A stretch of DNA of 64,000 nucleotides from Shewanella oncorhynchi (GTDB lineage Bacteria; Pseudomonadota; Gammaproteobacteria; Enterobacterales; Shewanellaceae). Position numbers and translations under genes: made by a program. The notes below the pieces were generated by a model. That model had not been told where the DNA came from. It was given only the letters and a program-made list of their open reading frames with translations, and did no database searches. This document shows positions 10,191 through 21,548 of this stretch, one piece after another (position 1 is the first letter of the stretch; each line of letters begins with the position of its first letter). The DNA lies in contig NZ_JABAEB010000007.1 in the NCBI RefSeq assembly GCF_012584455.1, positions 1-64,000 of the forward strand, in the 5' to 3' direction.

Positions 10191-11633
10191 ATGACTAATC
10201 CGCTGCGCACTTTCGCCTCTTTATATAGCACCACGTTATTAATGGTATTAGCCGGCGGCTTGCTTACCACCTATCTTGGGCTCAGGCTCTCAGTGATGAA
10301 TGTGCCGCAAATATGGATTGGCGGCATGATGTCGGCCTACTATGTTGGCCTAGTGGCTGGCTCTAAGATTGGTCATCGACTTATCGCTCAAGTGGGCCAT
10401 ATCCGTGCCTTTGTCGCCAGTGCAGGCATAGTCGCTGCATCGGCATTAGGCCATGCACTCGTTGATGAGCTAGCGGTTTGGCTGCTCCTCAGACTCGTGG
10501 TCGGCATGGGGATGATGTGCCAATACATGGTGTTAGAAAGTTGGCTTAACGAACAAGCTGAAAGTAATCAAAGGGGCACAGTGTTTGCGAGTTATATGAT
10601 CGTATCTTACTTCGGCTTAATCTTAGGCCAAGGTGCGATCAGTATTTTCCCCAACTTAGGACTAGAGCCACTACTGCTTATCGCAATTTGTTTTTCACTC
10701 TGTATCGTACCGATCTCACTCACGCGTCGTCTTCACCCTGCGCCCTTAGTGCCAGCACCACTCAAAATTGCCTATTACTGGAAAAAAGCGCCACAAGCAC
10801 TCACGACAATCGCAATTGGTAGCATGATAGTGGGTTCGTTTTATGGTCTAGCTCCCGCCTACGCCAGTAACTTAGGTTTACCGCCTGAAAAAGTCGCCAC
10901 GTATATGACGGCAACGATTTTAGCGGGATTACTGGCACAATGGCCAATGGGAAAATTGTCCGACATTATGTCCCGCAGTCGCCTTATCCGTATCAACTGT
11001 ATATTGCTCGGTATCTTAGCCTTAGCTATCGCCTTAACACCCTATCATCCGGTGATTTCACTGGTGATGACCTTCCTATTTGGTATTTTAGGTTTCACTT
11101 TCTATCCGCTCGCCACGGCGCTTGCCAACTCTCGAGTAGAGCAAAATGAGCGGGTAGGCTTATCAGCAACAATATTATTAACCTTCGGCTTAGGCGCCAG
11201 TATCGGTCCGCTTATCGCATCGACATTAATGCAATGGTTTGGCAATAACATGTTATATGGCTTTATGTCAGCCTGTACCTTAATACTCTTTGTGCGTTTA
11301 CGTTATGTACATTCACAGCAAAAAGTCGAAACCAATGTCACCCAAGACTACATAATGGCGACGGGCGACTTAGTCTCGTCACCACTGGCGGCAGCGTTGG
11401 ACCCACGGGTTGATGTTGAATCAATTCAAGAGCATATGACGCCCAGCGCTAACTTAGATGAATCGGAGCATGATTTAGGGGCCGATGGCGTCGATGACGA
11501 TATTATCGATGATAATGACAGTGATGAGGAACAACTCGCCTTTAGTTTCGATATTGAGCAAGCAGAGCCTGAAGCCGCTCAAATAGATGAAACTGATAGC
11601 AATCAGGTTAACCTAGACAAAGCGATGACGTAA
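10191..11633 (+). CDS. MFS transporter, YcaD-like, with acidic tail
   Basis: About 12 membrane segments in residues 1-390, with the MFS loop motif after helix 2 (GSKIGHRLIAQVGHIR) and its pseudo-repeat in the second half (GKLSDIMSRSRLIR). Sequence resembles the YcaD group of inner-membrane carriers whose substrate is unknown. Start set at the ATG at 10191 (480 residues) because GGAG lies 8 bases upstream. The last ~80 residues are a cytoplasmic tail very rich in Asp/Glu (DDDIIDDNDSDEEQ), not needed for an MFS fold. Monocistronic, followed by a bidirectional terminator. Confidence 0.8.
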   Translation: MTNPLRTFASLYSTTLLMVLAGGLLTTYLGLRLSVMNVPQIWIGGMMSAYYVGLVAGSKIGHRLIAQVGHIRAFVASAGIVAASALGHALVDELAVWLLLRLVVGMGMMCQYMVLESWLNEQAESNQRGTVFASYMIVSYFGLILGQGAISIFPNLGLEPLLLIAICFSLCIVPISLTRRLHPAPLVPAPLKIAYYWKKAPQALTTIAIGSMIVGSFYGLAPAYASNLGLPPEKVATYMTATILAGLLAQWPMGKLSDIMSRSRLIRINCILLGILALAIALTPYHPVISLVMTFLFGILGFTFYPLATALANSRVEQNERVGLSATILLTFGLGASIGPLIASTLMQWFGNNMLYGFMSACTLILFVRLRYVHSQQKVETNVTQDYIMATGDLVSSPLAAALDPRVDVESIQEHMTPSANLDESEHDLGADGVDDDIIDDNDSDEEQLAFSFDIEQAEPEAAQIDETDSNQVNLDKAMT

Positions 11634-11650
11634 AAAAGGCCAATAAAAAA

Positions 11651-11682
11651 CGGATTAACTTTATATCGTTAATCCGCCTTTT
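11651..11682. terminator. Bidirectional terminator, MFS gene / rlmB
   Basis: Stem CGGATTAAC / GTTAATCCG with a run of A before and T after, lying between the convergent MFS gene and rlmB. Confidence 0.8.
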
Positions 11683-11760
11683 TATTACGACCAGTTGTTA
11701 CTGCAGGTTGTTACTTCAAGCCTGATACTGCATATGTGAGATCAGGCAAACGTAAGCATA

Positions 11761-12501
11761 TTAGCTACGACGCTGACGCACTGCTTCAAACAAGCAAATA
11801 CCCGTTGCAACCGATACGTTCAAGCTAGAAACACTACCGGCCATAGGGATAGAGATCAGTGAATCGCAAGACTCACGGCTTAATCGGCGTAAACCTTTAT
11901 CTTCCGCACCCATGGCAATCGCCAATGATCCCTTGAGATCGGCTTGATAAAGCTCGCAATCTGCCTCGCCCGCAGTGCCCACAATCCACACACCTTTATC
12001 CTGCAGATGACGCATAGTGCGCGCAAGATTAGTCACTTGGAATAAAGGCACTGTTTCCGCAGCGCCACATGCCACTTTACTCACAGTCGCAGTTAAGCCA
12101 ACTGAATTGTCTTTAGGCACGATAATACCTTGTACGCCAGCCGCATCAGCATTACGTAGACAAGCGCCTAAGTTATGGGGATCAGTCACACCATCCAAGA
12201 TCAACAGGAATGCTTGCTCAGTGTTAGCAAGCAGCACATCTAAATCTTGCTCATTCAATACTTTCGCCGCTTTAACGCGCGCGACTATGCCTTGATGTTG
12301 GCTGCTTTCCGCTTTGTCATCTAAGGCTTTACGAGAAGCGACTTGAATCGTCGTGCCAAAGGCTTTGGCCTGATCGGCCAGCACAGTTAAGCGCTCATCG
12401 TCACGACCTTGTAACAGCCACAACTCAATAATGCGCTCAGGGCTGTGTTTTAACAGGGCTTCAACTGCGTGGATCCCAAAAATAATATCTTGTTTTTTCA
12501 T
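11761..12501 (-). CDS. rlmB: 23S rRNA (guanosine-2'-O-)-methyltransferase RlmB
   Basis: SPOUT methyltransferase that modifies G2251 in the peptidyl-transferase centre. N-terminal substrate-binding domain [19 protein letters not shown], then the knotted SpoU domain with motif 1 [20 protein letters not shown], motif 2 AMGAEDKGL and motif 3 [18 protein letters not shown]. Length 246 is normal. Its ATG directly follows the rnr stop codon with no gap, so translation of the two is likely coupled. Confidence 0.95.
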   Translation of the reverse strand: MKKQDIIFGIHAVEALLKHSPERIIELWLLQGRDDERLTVLADQAKAFGTTIQVASRKALDDKAESSQHQGIVARVKAAKVLNEQDLDVLLANTEQAFLLILDGVTDPHNLGACLRNADAAGVQGIIVPKDNSVGLTATVSKVACGAAETVPLFQVTNLARTMRHLQDKGVWIVGTAGEADCELYQADLKGSLAIAMGAEDKGLRRLSRESCDSLISIPMAGSVSSLNVSVATGICLFEAVRQRRS

Positions 12502-14925
12502 TTATTTCTTTCTCGTGCTCCGCTTAGCGGCTTTTGGCTTTTTAGCCGGATCTTTTACTGCTGCTTTTTTAGCTTTAGTGCCAGCTTTGGCCTTAGGTTT
12601 GGTTTTGCCTGTTTCAGCCTTGGCGCTAGATACCGCGGTTTTGCCTGCTTTACCTTGCTTAGCGCCTTCACGATTAACGCGCTCACGGGCTGTCATCGGC
12701 TTATCACGGCTGGCAGATGCTTTACGTTTACCACCTTTGCCGTCATCACCCAGCATAACCAAATCAATCTGTCTGTCATCTAAGTTGACTGCAGCGACCT
12801 TAACTGTCACAGGATCACCCACTTGATAGACTTGGCCTGTGTGCTCACCGATAAGACGTTGACGCATAGGATCGAATTGGTAGTAATCGCTACCAAGACT
12901 TGAGATATGCACTAAGCCATCGATAAACAGTTCATTTAAGCGCACAAACAAACCAAAACTGGTCACTGAGGCAATCACAGCTTCAAAGGTATCGCCGACG
13001 TGATCTTGCATAAACTCGCACTTGAGCCAATCGCTAACATCGCGAGTCGCTTCATCGGCACGACGTTCTGTGGTCGAACACTCTTCGCCTAATTGGTCGA
13101 GCTCATCGAGCTGATAGTGATAGCCACCATCCTGCGTCCACTTCTCAGTGGCTTCGCCTCTTTCCTTCGCCAGTAAATAACGGATCACACGATGTAACAC
13201 TAAATCCGGATAGCGGCGAATGGGCGAGGTAAAATGCGCATATTCTTCTAAAGCCAAACCGAAGTGACCTTCGTTATCCGGAGTGTAAATTGCCTGACGC
13301 ATAGAGCGCAGTAACATCACTTGGATAAGTTCAGCATCAGGGCGGTCGGCAATTTGCAACATCACATTCTGATAATCTGACGGCGTTGGCTCAAGTCCGC
13401 CAGGCATAGTCAAACCACGCTCAGCAAGGAACTCTTTAAAGTTCGCCAATTTTTGCTCGGATGGCGCTTCATGCACACGATACAAGACTTCGCCTTTGTG
13501 TTTCTTCACAAACTTAGCTGCAGAAACGTTGGCTAAAATCATACATTCTTCAATGATTTTATGGGCTTGATTACGGCCACGCGGCACGATTTTATCAATC
13601 TTGCGCTGCTCATTGAAAATGAACTGCGTTTCCATGGTTTCAAACGCAATCGCACCACGCTCGGCTCTTTGCTCATCGAGCGCTAAATACAATGACTGTA
13701 AACACTGCAAATGCGGGAACAAAGCCTCATGCTCAGGCGCAATGGGGCCGCCTTCTAACATTGCTGCCACTTGGGTATAAGTGAAACGGGCATGGGAATA
13801 CATCACAGCCGGATAAAACTTATAACCTGATAACTTACCTTTAGCAGATACGGTCATCTCGGCGACCATACATAAACGGTCGACGTGGGGATTAAGCGAA
13901 CATAGGCCGTTAGAGATTTTCTCCGGCAGCATAGGGATCACTTGCGATGGGAAATACACAGAGTTACCACGGGCACGCGCTTCGGTATCCAAGGCAGAAT
14001 CGGTACGCACATAATAACTGACGTCGGCAATCGCAACCCATAAACGCCAGCCGCCACCGGCTTTTTTCTCCGCATACACGGCATCGTCAAAATCGCGGGC
14101 GTCTTCACCGTCGATAGTCACTAATGGCAGATGACGTAAATCCACACGACCGACTTTATCGGCGTCGGTTACTTCATCGGGAATACGGCGCAGTTTCTTC
14201 TCGATCACAGGTGACCAAGTATGGGGTAAGTCATAGTTACGCAGGGCGATTTCGATTTCCATCCCCGGCGCCATTTGCTTACCAAGCACTTCAGTCACTT
14301 TACCCGCAGCCTTAACAAAACGACCTGGGCGACGCGTTAATTCAACCACAACCACATCGCCTTGACGGGCGCCGTTGCGATCTTCATTCGCGACTAAGAT
14401 TTCTTGGGTTATACGCTTATCATCGGCAATGACAAATGCCATACCGCTATCAACATGATAACGGCCAACAATTGCAGCACTGCGCGGCTGGATCAAACGC
14501 ACCAAACGTGCTTCGCGACGACCACGACGATCTGTGCCTGCTTTTTGCGCCAGCACTTTATCACCGTGGAAATACATCAGCATGTCGCGGTTCGAAATAA
14601 ATAAGTCATCACCGCCTTCATCGGGTTTGAAAAAGCCGAAGCCTTCTCTGTGTCCGAGCACTGTGCCGGGGATCAGATCCATTTTCTCGGGTAAGCCATA
14701 GCTCTGCCCACGGGTGAACACAAGTTCGCCATCGCGTTCCATCGCACGTAGGCGACGGCGCAGGGCCTCAAGTTGTTCTTCCTCTTGGATGTTTAACGCC
14801 GCGGCAATGCTGTCACGAGTGATAGGTGATTTTTGAGAACGTAAGTAATCGAGAATATACTCACGGCTTGGGATAGGGTTTTCGTACTTATCCTGTTCAC
14901 GCTCAAAATGAGGGTCTTTGATCAT
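12502..14925 (-). CDS. rnr: Ribonuclease R
   Basis: Processive 3'-5' exoribonuclease of the RNase II family that degrades structured RNA, including rRNA and mRNA decay intermediates. Domain order: N-terminal HTH (about 20-85), two cold-shock domains, the RNB catalytic domain with the Asp-rich centre [16 protein letters not shown]1 domain ([19 protein letters not shown]) and a Lys/Ala-rich basic tail from about residue 735 on. 807 residues is normal. It is followed without a gap by rlmB. Confidence 0.96.
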   Translation of the reverse strand: MIKDPHFEREQDKYENPIPSREYILDYLRSQKSPITRDSIAAALNIQEEEQLEALRRRLRAMERDGELVFTRGQSYGLPEKMDLIPGTVLGHREGFGFFKPDEGGDDLFISNRDMLMYFHGDKVLAQKAGTDRRGRREARLVRLIQPRSAAIVGRYHVDSGMAFVIADDKRITQEILVANEDRNGARQGDVVVVELTRRPGRFVKAAGKVTEVLGKQMAPGMEIEIALRNYDLPHTWSPVIEKKLRRIPDEVTDADKVGRVDLRHLPLVTIDGEDARDFDDAVYAEKKAGGGWRLWVAIADVSYYVRTDSALDTEARARGNSVYFPSQVIPMLPEKISNGLCSLNPHVDRLCMVAEMTVSAKGKLSGYKFYPAVMYSHARFTYTQVAAMLEGGPIAPEHEALFPHLQCLQSLYLALDEQRAERGAIAFETMETQFIFNEQRKIDKIVPRGRNQAHKIIEECMILANVSAAKFVKKHKGEVLYRVHEAPSEQKLANFKEFLAERGLTMPGGLEPTPSDYQNVMLQIADRPDAELIQVMLLRSMRQAIYTPDNEGHFGLALEEYAHFTSPIRRYPDLVLHRVIRYLLAKERGEATEKWTQDGGYHYQLDELDQLGEECSTTERRADEATRDVSDWLKCEFMQDHVGDTFEAVIASVTSFGLFVRLNELFIDGLVHISSLGSDYYQFDPMRQRLIGEHTGQVYQVGDPVTVKVAAVNLDDRQIDLVMLGDDGKGGKRKASASRDKPMTARERVNREGAKQGKAGKTAVSSAKAETGKTKPKAKAGTKAKKAAVKDPAKKPKAAKRSTRKK

Positions 14926-14964
14926 TCAATATCCAAATAATGTGTCTCTAGATTAAGAGACCAC

Positions 14965-15585
14965 TTAACGGGTTCGCAACTGTTCTTGCTGGGCCCGCGC
15001 CACTGCACTGGGGGGCATTTTAGCTGCTAACACCTGCAGTAAAGACAAGGCTTTATTCTTAGTCGCCTCGTCCGCAAATACATCGTTATATAACCAGTGA
15101 TAGGCCATCTCGTAATCCCTAGGACTACCATAACCTTCACCGAATAAACGAACTAACATCATACGAGCGGATAAACTGCCACTTGCAGCCGCAGGCAGTA
15201 AATAATGCACTGCTCTGTCTTTATTGCGGATGACAAATTTCCCACTCTGATAATACTCGGCAAGCTTTAACATCGCTTCTGAGCTACCTTGTTCGGCCGA
15301 GTCACGTAACAAAGCAATACCCTTCACAGGGTTAGCCTTCACACACGTTCCATGATTGAGCATTTCGCCCCAAAGGAATTGATATAAAGGCTGTTTTAAG
15401 ACTTGGGCTCGCGCCTCAATGTCTTGGACTAACTGGCAATCATCACGTTTCACTTTCGCTAAGTATTGATTGCTACGGATCAAATCAAGCAATTGATCTT
15501 GACTATAAATATCCACCGCCTGCGTTTCAGCAAAGCACATTGAAGATACTAAAGGCAGTAGCGCAACGAGTGCTGTACGTAGCAT
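14965..15585 (-). CDS. Secreted Sel1-repeat protein
   Basis: Signal peptide MLRTALVALLPLVSSMCFA followed by TPR-like Sel1 repeats: KGIALLRDSAEQGSSEAMLK, then YYQSGKF...AVHYLLPAAASGS and LFGEGYGSPRDYEMAYHWL. Sel1 repeats mediate protein contacts; the partner is unknown. I use the ATG at 15585 (206 residues) because it starts a normal signal peptide and has GAGAG upstream; the ATG at 15621 has no ribosome site. It lies between rnr and purA and reads the same way, upstream of rnr by 39 bases, so it may be transcribed with rnr-rlmB. Confidence 0.75.
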   Translation of the reverse strand: MLRTALVALLPLVSSMCFAETQAVDIYSQDQLLDLIRSNQYLAKVKRDDCQLVQDIEARAQVLKQPLYQFLWGEMLNHGTCVKANPVKGIALLRDSAEQGSSEAMLKLAEYYQSGKFVIRNKDRAVHYLLPAAASGSLSARMMLVRLFGEGYGSPRDYEMAYHWLYNDVFADEATKNKALSLLQVLAAKMPPSAVARAQQEQLRTR

Positions 15586-15704
15586 AACGACTCTCAATGA
15601 CAGTAGGATGAATACTTGCATCGGCAGTATAACCTATTTCTTGAGCTTGAGCTGAATTTCTAACCGCAGAATAAAACAGAGAAAGGCATAAAGAAGCAGA
15701 GAAA

Positions 15705-15725
15705 AAGGCCGTGAAACACGGCCTT
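15705..15725 (-). terminator. Terminator of purA
   Basis: Perfect stem AAGGCCGTG / CACGGCCTT with a 3-base loop and a T-run on the minus strand, immediately after the purA stop. Confidence 0.85.
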
Positions 15726-15733
15726 AACAGATC

Positions 15734-17062
<1,329 letters not shown>

Positions 17063-17101
17063 TTAACAGATCTTAGTTAATAAGGGCAAGCAGGCTATTT
17101 T

Positions 17102-17290
17102 TTACGCAAAAATAACCCAAATCACGACTCCAGCAGTGACTAATGCCCCACCAAGTCGCTGGATAACTTGCTGATTTTGATGGGAGAGTTCATTTAAATA
17201 ACGACGCCATTTATTTGGGAATAATAATGGCCCAAGGCCTTCCAAAACCAACACAAGTGCCACTGCTAGCATAAAAATTTGAAAAGTCAT
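17102..17290 (-). CDS. DUF2065 family membrane protein (YjeT-like)
   Basis: A 62-residue protein with two membrane helices: residues 3-24 (FQIFMLAVALVLVLEGLGPL) and 44-61 (LGGALVTAGVVIWVIFA), separated by a short polar loop with PNKWRRYL. This is the pattern of the YjeT/DUF2065 family, of unknown function, which usually lies between hflC and purA; hfl genes are absent here. It ends 72 bases before purA and reads in the same direction. Confidence 0.8.
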   Translation of the reverse strand: MTFQIFMLAVALVLVLEGLGPLLFPNKWRRYLNELSHQNQQVIQRLGGALVTAGVVIWVIFA

Positions 17291-17383
17291 GCTTACCTCA
17301 AACTCACTCGCTTAATATAAATTTATTGTATATCAGCATACTCCAACCAAAGAGTTTTCTTATACCGTCAATTTTTAGCCAAT

Positions 17384-17411
17384 AAAAAACCCAGCATAGG
17401 CTGGGTTTTTT
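17384..17411 (-). terminator. Terminator of rplM-rpsI
   Basis: Stem AAAAAACCCAGC / GCTGGGTTTTTT, loop ATAG, 18 bases after the rpsI stop codon. The symmetric A and T runs would allow use in both directions. Confidence 0.9.
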
Positions 17412-17428
17412 GATATTCCAAAAACGAA

Positions 17429-17821
17429 TTAACGCTTAGAGAATTGTGGCTTACGACGTGCTTTACGTAGACCCACTTTCTTACGCTCAACTTTACGAGC
17501 GTCACGGGTAACGAAACCAGCAGAACGAAGTGATGGACGCAGTGCTTCATCTAATTGCATCAGAGCACGGGTAATACCGTGACGGATTGCGCCTGCTTGG
17601 CCAGTGATACCACCGCCTTTAACAGTTACATAGATGTCCAGCTTGTCAGTCATTTCAACTAACTCTAAAGGTTGACGAACAACCATACGAGCAGTTTCAC
17701 GACCAAAATACTGATCCAAAGGACGTTGATTTACAACGATGTTGCCACTACCTGCTTTAGCGAAAACGCGAGCTGTAGAGGTTTTGCGACGGCCAGTGCC
17801 GTAGTACTGAGTTGCAGCCAT
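17429..17821 (-). CDS. rpsI: 30S ribosomal protein S9
   Basis: 130 residues, [20 protein letters not shown] at the start and the conserved basic C-terminus [12 protein letters not shown], which reaches the P-site tRNA. Second gene of the rplM-rpsI operon with a 14-base gap. No unusual features. Confidence 0.97.
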
Positions 17822-17835
17822 TTGCTTAATCCCGT

Positions 17836-18264
17836 TTAGATATCAAGAACTTGAGGTTGTTGTGCAGTGTGGTTATGTTCTGCGCCAGCGTAAACTTTCA
17901 GTTTACGGAACATGGCACGGCCCAGAGGACCTTTTGGTAACATACCCTTAACTGCTTTCTCGATGATCATTTCTGGCTTTTGCGCTTGCAGCTTTTCAAA
18001 GCTGATTTGCTTAATGCCACCAGGGAAGCCTGAATGCGAGTAGTACGTTTTGCCTTTCGCTTTGTTACCAGTAACAGTCACTTTTTCAGCATTAACAACG
18101 ATGATGTAATCACCGGTATCAACGTGTGGAGTGTATTCTGGCTTATGCTTACCGCGTAAACGGACAGCGATTTCAGTAGCGATACGACCTAAAGTTTTGC
18201 CGTCTGCGTCGACGACGAACCAGTCACGAGTTACAGTTTCTGGTGTAGCAGTAAAAGTCTTCAT
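17836..18264 (-). CDS. rplM: 50S ribosomal protein L13
   Basis: 142 residues starting [22 protein letters not shown], the standard L13, ending [13 protein letters not shown]. An early-assembly protein of the large subunit. First gene of rplM-rpsI. In E. coli L13 represses its own operon by binding the mRNA leader; the leader here (18265 to about 18420) could serve the same way, see the separate entry. Confidence 0.97.
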
Positions 18265-18355
18265 TATTACAAAAACCCAAAGTTAATTTTCTGTCTCACA
18301 TGCTGTCTGCATTTGCAAACAACACAAAATTGCCTTTTTAGTACCCCTTCGAGCA

Positions 18356-18416
18356 CCGACTTCGGCTTACAACTTCCGCCCAATTGGCGGAGTAACGTGG
18401 GCAGGTGGCGGAGTAT
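18356..18416 (-). promoter_or_regulatory. Structured upstream or leader region of rplM
   Basis: On the minus strand, upstream of rplM, a stem TCCGCC / GGCGGA around 18375-18391 and a 10-base direct repeat TGGCGGAGTA (18385-18394 and 18406-18415; 21-base period). It lies in the right place for the autoregulatory L13 leader or for an operator overlapping the promoter. I cannot tell which, because the transcription start is not known. Confidence 0.35.
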
Positions 18417-18555
18417 AGACAAAGCTGAGTTAAAAATCACCTGATATTTTGATAAAAATTATAAAATATCGACCAATTGGACTTGTCATCCTAAGGATTA
18501 ACAAGCCTCTGGTGATTTAAGGCCGCAGCTAATGCAAAACTCTTACACTACTGGG

Positions 18556-19668
18556 TTACGGCAGGTGTTCGGTTTTTAAATAATCGTGGGATTGCATCTC
18601 AATTAAGCGTGAACGGCAACGCCTAAATTCGAAGTTAAGCAAACCATCGGCATAAATATCTTCGAGTGGCACTTGAGCCGATACAATCAGCTTTACATTG
18701 CGCTCGTAAAATTCGTCGACCATAGCTAAAAAACGTCTGGCGATGTCATCGCCAGTCAAAAAGGCGCCCATTTGTTCTATGCCACTCACGAGGACAGTGT
18801 GATAAATCCGCGCAAGTTCCATGTAATCACGCTGGCTTCGTGGACCATCACAGAGCGCTCTAAAATCGGCCAACAATACGCCCTGCGCCTGCTGCCGAAT
18901 ACTAATACTGCGGCCTTCTATTTCGATGTCACCAGTAAGCACCTCAGACTCAGGCGCTAACTGACTAAAATAACGTATCAGATTGGCATCAGCTTGTGCA
19001 TCTAACGGATGATGATAAATCTCTGCTTGCTCAAGGGTACGCAATCGATAGTCAATGCCAGAATCCACATTGAGTACTTCACAATGTTGATTAATTAAGG
19101 CTATCGCAGGTAAGAAACGTGCGCGCTGTAAGCCATTTTTATATAAGTCGTCGGGGATAATATTCGAAGTTGCAACCAGCACAACGCCTTCTTTAAATAA
19201 CGCTTGAAACAGCGTACCTAATAACATGGCATCGGTAATATCAGAGACAAAGAATTCATCGAAACAGATAACGCGATATTTCGCAGCCATCTTTTTCGCA
19301 ATCACCAACAAAGGATCGCGAACGCCTTTTAACTCATCCAAATCTAAATGCAATTGATGCATAAAGCGATGGAAGTGAGCCCGCAATTTTTGTTCACCAG
19401 GCAAGGCATCAAAAAAAGTATCCATCAGGTAGGTTTTACCGCGCCCAACTCCGCCCCAAAGATACAGACCTTTAGGTGATGCTGGTGCCGATTTTAAGCC
19501 TAATGCGCTAAACAATTTCCCAACAATAGAACTCGGCTCTTCTGCCGTAGTTAAGTCTTCATAGACGCGTTGTAAAGCCTTAACGGCAATTTCTTGAGCC
19601 GGATCATGGGAAAAACCGTCGCGGGTAAGATCTTTTTGATAATGCTGCCAAGGGCTTAACTGAGGCAC
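18556..19668 (-). CDS. zapE: Cell division ATPase ZapE (AFG1-like)
   Basis: 370-residue AAA-like ATPase. Walker A is in LWGGVGRGKTYLMD (about residues 67-80) and Walker B in VICFDEFFVSDITDAM; both are intact. The family includes mitochondrial Afg1/Lace1 and E. coli ZapE (YhcM), which binds FtsZ and destabilises its polymers during constriction. It lies just upstream of rplM-rpsI and reads the same way, the usual gammaproteobacterial location, with degQ-degS divergently transcribed on the other side, as in E. coli. Confidence 0.92.
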   Translation of the reverse strand: MPQLSPWQHYQKDLTRDGFSHDPAQEIAVKALQRVYEDLTTAEEPSSIVGKLFSALGLKSAPASPKGLYLWGGVGRGKTYLMDTFFDALPGEQKLRAHFHRFMHQLHLDLDELKGVRDPLLVIAKKMAAKYRVICFDEFFVSDITDAMLLGTLFQALFKEGVVLVATSNIIPDDLYKNGLQRARFLPAIALINQHCEVLNVDSGIDYRLRTLEQAEIYHHPLDAQADANLIRYFSQLAPESEVLTGDIEIEGRSISIRQQAQGVLLADFRALCDGPRSQRDYMELARIYHTVLVSGIEQMGAFLTGDDIARRFLAMVDEFYERNVKLIVSAQVPLEDIYADGLLNFEFRRCRSRLIEMQSHDYLKTEHLP

Positions 19669-19942
19669 GTTTAAATTCTCTTATGTCCTTTATTAAAACT
19701 GTGACGATATTAGCACGCCCAATATGACGCAGGATATATTAATGCAGAATACGACTTTTACCTTAACGCTAAACTGCATACAAACGTCTAATAAGCATCT
19801 ATGCTGTAGGTCATTTTAATCGGCAAAATCCGCTAATATTGGGGCTTGAAAAATCCTAATCTCGCCCACAGATTTCTGTTCAGAAACAAGTATGAAACAG
19901 CCGACAAAATAGGCTAAAAAAATTAACATTTATTAATATAAT
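19669..19942. other. Divergent zapE / degQ intergenic region
   Basis: The first part of the 412-base gap between the divergent zapE and degQ genes. No ORF. AT-rich; must hold the zapE promoter, which I could not fix. The degQ side is described in the next entry. Confidence 0.4.
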
Positions 19943-19970
19943 GAACTTTTTCAATAAGGTGCGAGTCAGA
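19943..19970 (+). promoter_or_regulatory. Candidate sigma-E promoter of degQ
   Basis: GAACTT (19943-19948) and TCAGA (19966-19970) are 17 bases apart, matching the sigma-E consensus GAACTT-N16/17-TCnRA. A transcript from here would have a leader of about 105 bases. DegP/DegQ genes are classical sigma-E targets, which makes the match more believable. Sequence match only; no start site data. Confidence 0.45.
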
Positions 19971-20080
19971 GTGATTACCTAGGCAAATAGCCGGTACCGA
20001 TACAGATTTGATCTGGCACTCGCACGATTGCTGATGCATTACATCCAGATCTTTCAACCCTTATTTGGAGTTATGAATAG

Positions 20081-21433
20081 ATGAAAACAAAATTATCTGT
20101 ACTTTCAGCCGCAATGTTAGCCGCGACCCTGACTATAATGCCTGTCGTCTCACAGGCCGCCATTCCACAGACGGTTGAGGGACAATCCATTCCAAGTCTT
20201 GCGCCTATGCTTGAGCGTACGACGCCCGCAGTCGTATCAGTAGCGGTAACGGGGACTCATGTTTCTAAGCAAAGAGTACCTGATGTTTTCCGTTACTTTT
20301 TCGGCCCTAATGCGCCACAAGAGCAAGTGCAAGAACGTCCTTTTAGAGGCTTAGGCTCAGGCGTCATTATTGACGCAGAAAAAGGCTATATCGTCACGAA
20401 CAACCATGTGATTGACGGTGCTGATGATATTCAAGTTGGTCTTCACGATGGCCGTGAAGTAAAAGCAAAACTGATTGGTGCTGACTCAGAGTCAGATATC
20501 GCATTATTGCAAATTGAAGCGAAAAATCTCATCGCAATCAAATCCTCTGATTCCGATGATTTACGCGTAGGTGACTTTGCCGTTGCCATTGGTAACCCCT
20601 TCGGTTTAGGTCAAACCGTCACCTCGGGCATTGTTAGTGCTTTAGGCCGTAGCGGCTTAGGCATTGAAATGCTGGAAAACTTTATTCAAACCGATGCCGC
20701 GATTAACAGTGGTAACTCGGGTGGCGCACTCGTCAATCTTAACGGCGAGTTAATTGGGATTAACACCGCAATCGTAGCACCGGGCGGCGGTAACGTCGGT
20801 ATTGGCTTTGCCATCCCCGCTAATATGGTGAAAAACCTCGTGGCACAAATTGCCGAACACGGAGAAGTACGCCGCGGTGTATTAGGTATTTCGGGACGTG
20901 ATCTCGATAGCCAACTCGCCCAAGGTTTCGGTTTAGACACTCAACACGGCGGCTTCGTGAATGAAGTAGCCAAGGGCAGTGCCGCAGAGAAGGCTGGTAT
21001 AAAAGCAGGTGATATTATCATCAGCGTTGATGGCCGTGGTATTAAGTCATTCCAAGAACTGCGGGCTAAAGTCGCCACTATGGGTGCAGGTGCTAACGTT
21101 GAGTTAGGACTCATCCGTGACGGTGATAAGAAAACAGTTAAAGTGACCTTAGGTGAAGCGAGCCAAACCAGTGAAACAGCGGCTGGTGCCGTGCATCCTA
21201 TGCTGCAAGGTGCGTCCTTAGAAAACTCATCTAAGGGCATTGAAATTACTGATGTAGCACAAGGCTCACCTGCGGCCATGAGTGGCTTACAAAAAGGAGA
21301 CGTGATTGTCGGTATTAACCGCACTGCGATTAAAGATCTTAAGACACTGAAAGCACAACTTAAAGATCAAGAAGGTGCCGTTGCACTGAAGATAATGCGT
21401 GATAAGAGCATGTTATATTTAGTCCTACGTTAA
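20081..21433 (+). CDS. degQ: Periplasmic serine protease DegQ (HtrA family)
   Basis: Degrades or refolds damaged periplasmic proteins. Signal peptide of about 27 residues (ending SQAA), protease domain with His109 (VTNNHV), Asp139 (SDIAL) and Ser213 (GNSGGAL), then two PDZ domains (about 255-345 and 365-445). Two PDZ domains separate it from DegS, which has one. 450 residues is typical for DegQ; the loop between residues 60 and 85 is shorter than the long LA loop of DegP, hence DegQ rather than DegP. It precedes degS by 115 bases on the same strand. Confidence 0.92.
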   Translation: MKTKLSVLSAAMLAATLTIMPVVSQAAIPQTVEGQSIPSLAPMLERTTPAVVSVAVTGTHVSKQRVPDVFRYFFGPNAPQEQVQERPFRGLGSGVIIDAEKGYIVTNNHVIDGADDIQVGLHDGREVKAKLIGADSESDIALLQIEAKNLIAIKSSDSDDLRVGDFAVAIGNPFGLGQTVTSGIVSALGRSGLGIEMLENFIQTDAAINSGNSGGALVNLNGELIGINTAIVAPGGGNVGIGFAIPANMVKNLVAQIAEHGEVRRGVLGISGRDLDSQLAQGFGLDTQHGGFVNEVAKGSAAEKAGIKAGDIIISVDGRGIKSFQELRAKVATMGAGANVELGLIRDGDKKTVKVTLGEASQTSETAAGAVHPMLQGASLENSSKGIEITDVAQGSPAAMSGLQKGDVIVGINRTAIKDLKTLKAQLKDQEGAVALKIMRDKSMLYLVLR

Positions 21434-21548
21434 TCGACAAAATAGGCCATTTTTTCTGCCACAGATAAGCATAGGGAGCTTAGGTTCCCTATGCTTACAT
21501 CGATTAAACATGTTAATCTAACTCACCTTTTTCTAGATCCATCCTGCC

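Noticed and set aside
12431..12826. Long rightward frames over rnr and rlmB
   Set aside because: Antisense shadows of the two conserved genes.
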